Source of the DNA: Merluccius polli
Lineage: Eukaryota > Chordata > Actinopteri > Gadiformes > Merlucciidae
NCBI GenBank assembly: GCA_030340625.1
Contig: JAOPHQ010000588.1
Span: forward strand, 124,001-188,000
DNA: 64,000 bases
Direction: 5' to 3'
Part shown: positions 55,200-64,000 of the stretch, piece by piece
Layout of the letters: every line of letters starts with the position of its first letter
Numbering within the stretch: position 1 is the first letter of the stretch
Notes under the pieces: model-generated
What the model was told of the DNA's origin: nothing
Seen by the model: the letters and a program-made list of their open reading frames with translations, nothing else
Database searches by the model: none
Made by a program: the position numbers and the translations under genes

Positions 55200-56107
55200 G
55201 CGGGATAATGCCCTTCGAGGTGTCCATTAACGCCTCCGCGTCGATCATTAATTTCTGTTAATGGACACCTTGTCGGGCATTATCCCTTACATATTGCAGC
55301 TAAGGCCGGGGTAGCGTTAGGTGAGCCGGAGGATGGCGAAGAAGACGATGACAATGAGGAAGAACAAGGGTTTCAGGAAGACCTCCCTCAAAACTATGTG
55401 GCTGGTTTTGATACACGTAGAGGAGTGATTGAGACTTTTTTCTAACCGCCCCCCCCCCCCCCCCCCCCCCCACCTCTCCCACATGTCACTAAACATCCCT
55501 GTCAACACCAATCCCCACCATTTCGCACCACATACCCCTTTTGCCTGGTCCTTGGCTCTTTTCTTTTCTTTTTTCTTTTCATTTATGTTTTTTTTAATTT
55601 ATTTTTTTGGCTTTATTTTTTTAAACCTTATTTTAGGCTATAGGCTATGTTTTATGAGTAGCCTATGTCACAGTCTGCACAAATCCCCCCACTCTCTCTC
55701 ACACATTGTGAGTGCCATGCCTGCTCAAACATTTTCTGGACTTCCCCGCTTTATTTTGGCCCTTGACAACAATTGTTTCTAAGAATAGGCCGATTTGTAA
55801 CACCGTCTTTATCAATCACCAAACTATAACAACCTAACGGCACACAATAGGCCCAGACGTGACACACAATTACCAATAACATAGACTAAGCTATATAGCC
55901 TATCGTAACTTTAGCCTCAGTGGAGTCACCAGCTGGACATTCAGTGGTATTGGATGTGTTAACGACGTTCGTAGTGCGCTACGAGTACCCCTGGAGCTCT
56001 CGTTAGCTACGAGCGTCTTAACGACTGTCGTTGCGCAACAATGCTTTCGGGAAACGGTGTGAAAACTGTCTGATGGTCGTACGACGAACGTAACGAACCA
56101 CTTAGGC

Positions 56108-56628
56108 CAGGCGTCCCCAAACTACGGCCCACGGGCCGGATACGGCCCGCCTCCACATTTGGTCCGGCCCCCTGAACAATACCAGAGACGCATTATGATT
56201 TGTTTTTGTTTTTTTGTTTTTTTTCAGTCTGGCCACGCGAACCCTAGTCTCAGGCCCGGCTCTACCTAATTTAGTGCCCTAGGTGAGATTACTCTCTGGC
56301 AGGACGGTCGACGGGGGTGGGGGGGTGGGGGGGGCGCGCGATCGTAACACACCCCCGGACCTACGACCGACGGGGGGGAGGGGGGTGGTGCGCTTGTGTT
56401 ATTTATTTCATTAATAGTGTTATTATTTATTTCCTGACTTTTTTTTCTGTGAAGATCCTGGAAAGGGTTATTAATATTTGGTTATGTGTGGCTTTCTGGA
56501 AAACAATAAATGTTTACGTTTAGGCACCCCTGCGATCGTCACACTTTTTCTGTTACAAACTGACCCCGGCCCCCATCAGAGAAGGGAATGTTATGTGGCC
56601 CTCACAGGAAAAAGTTTGGGGACCCCTG
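56108..56628. mobile_element. hAT MITE nested in the Harbinger remnant, 521 bp
   Basis: Ends CAGGCGTCCCCAAACT and the complement of CAGGGGTCCCCAAACT; duplications ACTTAGGC at 56100-56107 and 56629-56636. Includes a G-rich part with 'gcgatcgtaacacacccccg' as in element C at 50488. Confidence 0.92.
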
Positions 56629-56663
56629 ACTTAGGCTAAAGATGCTTTTGGGAAACGGGGCCC

Positions 56664-56945
56664 TGTACAGCACTTTGGTCAATGTGAGTTGTTTTTAAAT
56701 GTGCTTTAGAAATAAATGTTACTTACTTACTTACTTACTAGCATCTGTGCACTCTGCACCATTGAACTATCATCTGTATATCTTGTCTGTGTAAGCACAA
56801 TGAGAGCAACGAAAAACTGGAATCAAATTCCATGTATGTGTACATACTTTGCCAAAATACAAAATACCTTGTATTTGTCTATCTGTGTCCTGTGAAGCAC
56901 CTTGTAACTTTGTTGTTTTAAGAGGTGCTCCATAAATAAAGTCGT
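56664..56945 (+). repeat. Two LINE 3' tails with a (TTAC)n tract
   Basis: 'acagcactttggtcaatg' to AATAAATG with (TTAC)4 at 56720-56738, and a second tail 'gtgaagcaccttgtaacttt' to AATAAAG at 56892-56941. Both look like L2-type LINE 3' ends; the second matches 42683-42770. Confidence 0.5.
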
Positions 56946-57034
56946 ACTTACAAAAATTAAATTAAACCTGTTACGGCACAAACCTGTTGTAATTTGCTGT
57001 GATTGTTGTTGCTCATTCCTAAGTATGTGTATGT

Positions 57035-57137
57035 GCATAAACTTATATATACATACGTGTATGTATATATAAGTTTATGCAAGCAGGTAGCTCAAATGTA
57101 TGTGTATGTGTACATACACATACATTTGAGCTACCTG

Positions 57138-57139
<2 letters not shown>
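57035..57139. repeat. Two adjacent perfect palindromes
   Basis: 57035-57080 has 22-bp arms and a 2-nt centre (left arm GCATAAACTTATATATACATAC). 57082-57139 has 28-bp arms and a 2-nt centre (left arm begins AGCAGGTAGCTCAAATGTAT). One base separates them. A (TA)n run follows at 57139-57188. The site can form cruciforms. Confidence 0.95.
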
Positions 57140-57188
<49 letters not shown>

Positions 57189-57196
<8 letters not shown>

Positions 57197-59250
57197 GTTT
57201 AAATGTTTTTATTCGTAATTTACAACTCCAGTCTTGTGAATAAATTACATTACAGTATGTGTTTTTGTCATGACATTGTTGCATGTTTTAATACATTTCT
57301 AATTTTACCTGCATAGGTTGACGTACCGAGTTAAACTGGATGAGAAGTCCCACAACACCAATATACAGTTTCTGTTTTGTACCAATACAAGTCTGAAAGC
57401 TATACATTACTTGTCTAAAAGATGTATATCATGTATAATGATATTCTAAAATGTATATTAGGTTGGAGTCTACAGTAACTTGATATTTATTTGATATACT
57501 GCTTATTTATATTGTATATTATGTTTGTAATTGTACCATACTTAAATAAACCTGTTCTATAAAATCCACATTCTCTAATGGGGCACATAAACATCACTAA
57601 AATGAAAGCCGATGGATTATCTTCTACAGGCTATGAGATCAACGCGAGAGTGACACCCAAAGTGTTATATGGTGATCATGGCAACACCTCTCTTAAAGGT
57701 TTATGGTAGAGGTCTTCACGGGTCTACCCGAACCCTAGAAGCCGAGACCATCCATGTTTTATTATGGTCAATTTGGTCCTCGTCGGTTCCCATTCTATTA
57801 CTTTAAAACTTCCATTTTAAAGCCACGAGTGTGGTCAGTTACACTCAGTTATTTGAGTTTTTGATTGTGATTTAACATTGATGTCTATGGCGAAAAAGGG
57901 GTTTCGGCACCATACCTAGTGGATGCTTAAGGTATTGCAAGCATAACATTCTCAACAGCAAATCTCAGGCATCAGCGAGATCAGTGCTTTATTCTCCCCT
58001 GGATACAACGAGCACGCTATTATAACATTGAGCTGAGAGTGGCAGCATCTGCTCCGGTGGCTGACAAGAAGCCTCCATGCTGAGAACACTTTTACACAAC
58101 CAGAGTTATGGGGAAGGGGGGACTCCAATCAGCTGCCAATTAACTTACAGCCAGATAAATCGCTTTGGTGTGCTGTTTATTTTGCTGCATCATTCACTCA
58201 ATACACTGACAGCGAAACCATAGTTTAGGTGACTGCAGCAATGTCGGCCCGTCCATAACTCGATGGAGAAAGATGTGTGCTCAGCACCTGTCAACCAAGA
58301 CTGTAAACTCTATGTGGTTTACAGTTACAACTCATCACTTCTAACTGTAGCTTACAGTTACAACTAATCACTTTTATATAAATCATGCTAATATAAGACT
58401 AGCATGTCATGACATTTTTTCTTGGCTAAAAATAAGAATACTTTCTTAAAACGACCATAATCAATTTATCAATGTACGTCCTAAAATCCTGTAGCACCCT
58501 AAGTGCAACAGTGTAGAGGGGGATGTGCATTAGGATACTATTAAGGAACCCAAGAGCTGGAAGTACATGCCCTATTCCAAGGGACTGATTGAAAGGCAGA
58601 GAAACACAGACAGGAAGAGAGATCTCCTGAATAAGTCAGGAGAAATTTACTGAAATTTATAATGAGAGAAGGGAGAGTGAGAGACACTGAAGGAGAAACA
58701 GAGAAAGAAAGAAAGAAAGAAAGAAAGATGACCTCAATGCCCTTTTTGTCTGGGTTTGGGTTGGATTCATTGTGTTGGTCAAGTGTCTCTCAAGTTCATC
58801 TCTCTTGCCAGGACACATACTACTTAGAATATGTACCTTTTGTCAATTATCTAAAAAGTCCATCTCAAGAAAACACTCAAATATCATGACAATTTTTGTA
58901 GAGGTGACATAATTCACATTAGTTCTCCTTAAGCAAGAGGCATAATGGTAAGCACAGGGATTACCTGTTACAGATTAAATAGTGTACATTTGATTGACGT
59001 TAAAAGGTATTGTATGTTGTACTGAATGTTCAAAGTCTCAATTTGGATGAAATTCTGACAAATTAAAGAAAGTGTGTGCCCACACACACTTTCCAAAAAC
59101 AGCTCTTTCCAGAAAGGTTCCCAAATGTATTCAAAACAGACTGAGGATGGCTGAATGTGTCTTTGGGAGAAAATAGTTACAAGAACATAACATAGAACAT
59201 TGTCATGTATAGGATAATGCATAGTAACTGATTATTAACTAATTTCTTAC
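57189..59250. other. erc2: Intron sequence without recognised element
   Basis: Immediately inside the first intron after erc2 coding exon 1. (GAAA)n at 58703-58727. No transposon ends or conserved ORFs seen; the element density is clearly lower here. Confidence 0.5.
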
Positions 59251-59925
59251 CTGGTTCTCCTCATGAGTTACCCTCATCTGCTCCTTCAAGATGGACGTGC
59301 GCGCCGCCTCTTCTTTCCGCATTATCCGCTCCTTCTTGAGCTCGGGGCTCCAGAAACTCTTGATACTGTTAGTGGAGGATCCCAGTTTACTGTCCTTTAG
59401 ATCCAGCTCTCTGCGTAGCAACTCGTTCTCCCTCTGCATGTCCCTGAACTGGGCCTGCATCTCCAGCAGCTCCCCCCCACTGCTGCGCACCGCCTGCCTC
59501 AGCAGAGCGGAGGGCACCCCCTGGTGGTGGTGGTGGTGGTGCAGCATGGAGAGGGAGCCCAGGTCACTGTAAGACAGAAGGTCAGCATGGGGCAGCCCCA
59601 CTGAAGCGATGTTGGGACTGCTGCCCATGGCTGTGACGCGGCCCCCGTACATGGCCCGGCTGGTGGCTCTCCCCAGGGTCATGGTGCCCTTAGGGTAGGT
59701 GGCAGTGGAGCCCACGCCCTCGTGGTCGCTCAGGTACATGGGCCCCGAGGTGGCGTAGGCCGCATTGAGGGACTGGATGTTCTCCATGGAGAGCGTCTTG
59801 CCCCCCGCACCACCCCCGCCCCCACTGTTGGCCCTCCGGTGGCCCAAACGGGGGGACCTAGGCAGGCGCGGGGACCGTGCGGGGCTGCTCTCTATATGGC
59901 CTACTGCCCTGGCACTGCCGTACAT
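59251..59925 (-). CDS. erc2: erc2 first coding exon (ELKS/CAST N-terminus, partial gene)
   Basis: Encodes residues 1-225 of a CAST/ELKS active-zone scaffold, a coiled-coil protein that in vertebrates links RIM, Munc13, Bassoon and liprin-alpha at the presynaptic membrane. It starts MYGSAR, the usual ERC N-terminus, followed by an SPRLPRSPRLGHRR basic-proline segment, a glycine run, the conserved KTLSMENIQSLNAAYATSG block (about residues 43-61), a histidine run and the FWSPELKKER block before the first coiled coil. The segment TYPKGTMTLGRAT favours ERC2 over ERC1. The ATG at 59925 is the first in-frame one: the same frame upstream holds a GTG at 60000 and then a TGA. The exon ends HEENQ followed by the donor GTAAGA. 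Its length is 675 nt, so the junction is phase 0. ERC2 rather than ERC1 is inferred from remembered family sequence. Confidence 0.93.
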
Positions 59926-60060
59926 GTCCTGGGTATGTAAGATCTGGCCACCAGGGGGTCCTTGCCAGGGGCGCGCTGAAATGAGACTGCTCTCGCTCAC
60001 TGAATTGCATATGACTTCTTTAATTCATGCATGAACGGGTGGGGTGCTTTGGAATCAGAT
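59926..60060 (-). other. erc2: erc2 5'UTR part of the first coding exon
   Basis: Read on the minus strand, a strong 3' splice site (pyrimidine-rich TTTTATTTTGCTTCCCCAG) ends at 60061, so the exon probably begins at 60060 with 135 nt of leader before the ATG at 59925. The leader carries several upstream ATGs, including one opening an 11-codon ORF (ATG CAT ... CAG TGA) and one opening a two-codon ORF, which could dampen translation. This implies at least one more noncoding 5' exon at higher coordinates; I could not place it. A second CAG directly before GACATG could act as an alternative acceptor. Confidence 0.6.
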
Positions 60061-62031
60061 CTGGGGAAGCAAAATAAAAGTAATTGTGAGAGACATTAGG
60101 GATGTACATGTTATATAAATAAAAATATAAATAAAAGACTGCAAAGCTATTACGGAGCACATAGGAGATATTAAAGACTACTGAACTATCACGGGTAGGA
60201 GTTAGTAAGAGATTAAACTATTAAGGAGCATGTAGGAGATAGTTAAAGACTACTTACGAAGCAGGTAGGATTTAGCAAAAACCTACTTAACTATTAAGGT
60301 GCAGTTAGGTGTTAAACTACTAAACAATTGAGATACAGGTGGATGTTCGTACAAGACTAAGAAGGTAGGAGGAAATTATCTTGCTCAACAATGCTCTTGA
60401 TATTTCACTATTCACATATGGTCTAGCCTGCCCTGAATTATAATGAAAAAATGCATCACCCCGTAAGAAATAGAGATCTCCCCTGCATTAACGTGTAACA
60501 ATCTGGAGAGAGGTGGCTCCCTGAGGTTCAGATATGCCTGAGTCACTACCGATTGGCCTGCTGTCACATTTTGTTTGGCTCAGATTCTATGTGATCCCAC
60601 TGGGAGTCCCAGCATCACTCTGGCGTTCCTCATGCAAACCATTCATCTATGTCCTATTAATAACCAGCCCATCAAAAAGTGAAAGGGATATGAGTATTGG
60701 GTTGATACTAACAGTTTAGCCAGGTCAAGAGAATGTCATTGGAGACCAGACTTTACTTTTGTACTTTAGGACAAAATATAATATCCCATCCTAAAAGAAT
60801 ATGATCATAAAGAAAGGTGCATGACAGTGACCCAGAGTAGGAGAAAGTTAATGAGAATGTAAAAAAAAAGAAAAAAGAGTGTGATTAATGTTGGTTAGTG
60901 AATATAGATTGAGTTCTACTCAGAGGCTGTCTATGGTAAAAAATAGAACCAGCTGCCAAAAGTGAAATATCACTTTAAGAGGACGGTGATTCGCTGGTTG
61001 GAAATAGAGTACATTCTTCCTTCCGGGTGACACTTGATTCTCAGTCACCAGTTGCCATGGTGACTGTCTGGGCCAACAAAGATAAGAGCACCTGGCCAGT
61101 TTTATATAAGAGCCAAAAATCTGTCCGATTCCAAAACAAAAATAAGTCTAGACAAAGACAATGCAGATGCTCTCGCGTTTTGAGCCAAGATGGCCACAAG
61201 ATAGCCACTAATAACCTCTTCCCAATCAACTATACAAGCATGTCCGTGCAATCATTTATTTTGTTTGTTTATGGAAAAAGATGCATTATTTATAGATTTC
61301 ATAAAGATTTTGAGCCTGTAGATTGAGGACGAGATGATAAGACAAACATCTACACGTAAGCCTTCACACAACTTAGTGACTCAGAGCACTCGATGTAACC
61401 ACATTTTGGTGTAGTATTGTGTTGTTGTTTTAAGGTTGTACTGTGTTGCTGAGGAAAAGATAATGTGAACAGGGGCAAGGCGGTAGATTGTGAGCTGGTA
61501 TGTAACGAAGTAATCTCCCTCCCTGGCAGCCAGAGCCCTCAGAGAGGCTAATTAACCTCTGATGCAAGATACATAACACATAGATGCTAACACCAAATAG
61601 ATGCAAATTCCACATAGATGCTAAGTTAACGCCACATACATGACACACATAGATGCTAACGCCAAACAGATGCAAACGCCACATAGATGCTAAGTAAACA
61701 CTACATACATGACACACATAGATGCTCATGCCAAATAGATGCAAATAGATGACACATAGATGCTAACGCCACATAAATGCTAGGGCCACATACATAGATG
61801 CTACACCACATAGACACTTCCACACTACACCGTTTGTACACAATCTTCAGTTGGGGTTTTTGTTGTTATGGAGGGTTGATGGTTAGCAAGTTGATGAATG
61901 GTTGTGTCTCTAAATTAAGAATAATATCGCATTACGATTTATGTGAATTGGCAGCCGCAGTTTATTGCAGCCACTGTTTAGACGTTTATGAAACACCACT
62001 AACACATTTACTTTATTGGAGAACGAAAAGG

Positions 62032-62067
<36 letters not shown>

Positions 62068-64000
62068 GAGAGACAGAGAGAGAGAGTTAATAGCGTGGAC
62101 AACAAATAAAGTCCACAAAGTGACCCTGTAAAAGTGTAAAAGTGACCCAAAAGTGGTCCAAGGAACAATTGTCTGGTCAATGTCAACATAATCATATCAC
62201 AGTTGTATTAAAAATAGCTTTTGCATTAAATCCTGCTAATACACCTTGACCATTCTGTGGCACTCACATGTGTACGAAATAAGTGGGCAGCCAGCTGATG
62301 TTACAGAGAGCAAAGGAAACATCGGCAGCCAATGCCATTGTTAGATAACCTGACTCCAGAGACAAGTGGTGCGGAAAACACAAGTATACAGATGCTCTGA
62401 AACCAAGATTTGCCCCTTGGCACTGTGGGCCTAGGCCTCGGCTACTAGTCAGGTGGCTCACGGCTGGAGTTGTATTTCTGAAAGGCAACTGTGCCATTTA
62501 CACATGTGGCCTCATTCATTTATTACTTCATAGAGTATATATGTCATTAAATAAAAAAAACAATATGAGAGAAAATGGCTGTGTATGAAGCATCCTATCT
62601 TATAAAATAAAAACAACATCCATTTGTTTTTGTGAAAGCTTATCCCTAATACATTTTGATTTGGTAGTTAAATTTGAAATATGAACATAGTCTTTAAATC
62701 TTTGAACAATTGCCAATATATAGGATATATATGTGACAGTGCAGACAGTTGTTAACTAGATTAAAAGCACAAGTCTATTAATCTATCATATAGGTGAAGA
62801 ACATTCTAATTTCTCTCATGCATGAGGTTACCAAAGAATGCATAACAAATATTCAGTTACACAGACTGTAGAAGTATTTGTATCTTGATATTGGATTTTC
62901 TTCACACTACTTAAAACCAAGGAAAACCTTGTTATTCTTTATCAGGTTATTCTAGTCTGTTCTATTGAGGAATCATTCTGGACGCCCCCATGACAACGCG
63001 CGGACATCCCACCGGGTATAACGATTGGTCAATTGAAGAAAAACTAATTCTAAGGCCATATTCGTATATGATAAGGGACGCTTACTGTCAAGCGATTGCC
63101 ACTTTTCAAATGTAGTCGTTATCAAGAGAGCACTTGTAGCTTCATCTTACGCAGTGGGAAGCACAATAAATCACGTCTTAGAGGCCTAATCAGGTTTAAA
63201 AAAGGGCCTCTTCCAGTAACCCACCCCATTAATATTGTCACAGAGAATGGCATGAGACATATGCGACAGACACTTCCTTTCCAATTAAAGTCAGACGACT
63301 ATAATCGCAAATTTCGAGAAATAGCCCTATTAGGAAATAACTGACTTCAACCGGAAATAGCTCAACTTCAACTTACATAACAAACATAATAAATGTCAAT
63401 TTTAAAGGCCTACGTTTATGTAGCCTACCTCAACGGGGGTGTTCGTCGAGTGGCAGAACAGACCAATTATATCTCAACATGGTAACGATGCACGCGGAAT
63501 ACTTTTTATTTTAAGCAATTGCTATTACAGAATGTAGCTTTTTAAACCAAATCCTTAGCGTTTAACGCTATCCATCCAGGCAACTCAACGACCACTGAAT
63601 GTCAATTATTTTTACGCACAGATGCTTCCCAGCATCAAGTCAAGTCAAGGAACGAAATCGTTCAAAAAATACGAATGCATACAATTTGTGGTATTGTACG
63701 ATGAACATTGAGTCATTAAGTGGAAAAAATATCCAACAATTGTACCTTTTATCGATGCTAATTCTTCCCCATCGCTTCGTGAGACGACATCGTCTTGCCT
63801 CCATTCACACCAGCTGCATCCTGCGCTGTCATTGGCTGGCAGCGGACACGCGCAGCCTCCTCTACAGGGAGCAGCATCACTACCGCATGTGGCAGCAGGC
63901 AGGAGGGGATGGGCGGATGTGATATGCGTGAGTCTCTACTACAGAGACCTTTAAGATCCCCTCGGAAACACTGATTGTAACTATTCACATTGGTCTTTAT
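60061..64000. other. erc2: Upstream erc2 region, no coding gene recognised
   Basis: Mostly unique-looking DNA. It contains a minisatellite of 'acatagatgctaacgccaaa' units (61568-61805) and a GA/GACA simple repeat (62032-62087). The segment 63760-63930 is richer in GC and CpG and has an inverted CCAAT box (ATTGGCTGG, 63831-63839). It could hold an erc2 promoter or noncoding exon, but I have no direct evidence. Confidence 0.35.

Larger units (their letters stand above)
54760..56663 (+). mobile_element. Harbinger remnant with transposase C-terminus
   Basis: Ends GGGCCCAGATTCCCGATAAC and the complement of GGGCCCCGTTTCCCAAAAGC. At about 55288-55443 the plus strand encodes AAKAGVALGEPED, an acidic run and GFDTRRGVIETFF followed by a stop, the usual acidic tail of a HARBI1-like nuclease. 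Two other elements are nested inside. The target duplication was not settled. Confidence 0.7.
10947..59250 (-). other. erc2: erc2 intron of about 48.3 kb, packed with transposable elements
   Basis: The codons flanking it join directly (HEENQ to HLQLTI), so no coding exon of this transcript is missing inside. Its content is listed separately: one ERV, two internal-region Ty3/gypsy elements, a solo LTR, one L2-like LINE, and many hAT and Harbinger elements in nested arrangement. The larger retroelements lie on the plus strand, antisense to erc2, which is the orientation usually tolerated in introns because their polyadenylation signals are not read. Confidence 0.85.

Noticed and set aside
63096..63988. 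Short ORFs near the right edge as the erc2 first exon
   Set aside because: No conserved residues and no splice evidence; erc2 translation starts at 59925, so any exon here would be noncoding.

Overview
The window is vertebrate nuclear DNA, almost certainly from a ray-finned (teleost) fish. One host gene is recognisable, on the minus strand: erc2 (ELKS/CAST presynaptic active-zone scaffold). Four coding exons join in phase 0 with canonical splice sites: 59251-59925 (start codon; 135 nt of 5'UTR in the same exon), 10512-10946, 6686-6760 and 3683-3838. They give the first 297 residues; the rest lies beyond coordinate 1. The intron between the first two coding exons is about 48.3 kb.

Nearly everything else is transposable-element sequence, and much of it can be delimited by target-site duplications (TSDs). 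From left to right: the 3' end of an LTR element (1-855) inserted in an L2-like LINE (856-2880); telomere-like minisatellite split by a hAT element (5309-6305); a second hAT (6824-7436); a 300-bp tandem duplication (7505-8098); an endogenous retrovirus (ERV, 14334-22836) without gag and protease but with a long open pol and an env with one in-frame stop; a nearly intact sushi-like Ty3/gypsy chromovirus (23065-28534); a hAT inside a hAT (28781-29561); a solo LTR inside a minisatellite (30927-31284); an internally rearranged chromovirus (32976-36742); a TTAA-flanked DNA transposon (37666-38705); an LTR end followed by a primer-binding site that extends through a whole 3' tRNA-Pro half (42075-42113); a Harbinger element (about 42775-45394) with a two-layer nested insertion; a decayed hAT transposase gene (45890-47754); an L2-like LINE (48665-53815) cut by three DNA transposons, one carrying two further nested layers; another Harbinger remnant (54760-56663); and a pair of adjacent perfect palindromes (57035-57139).

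The best leads are mechanistic. The chromovirus shows a 12-nt self-priming complement and a canonical GGGAAAA -1 frameshift heptamer. The LTR end at 42 kb has a primer-binding site that stops in the anticodon loop of tRNA-Pro. The ERV has a duplicated hairpin between env and the 3' LTR, where RNA-export elements occur in some retroviruses, and a 20-bp perfect hairpin between pol and env. Several near-perfect palindromes with 2-4 nt loops look like fold-back (template-switch) scars. TSD logic gives a relative insertion chronology up to four layers deep. All coordinates and matches were read by eye; no alignment or database search was run.
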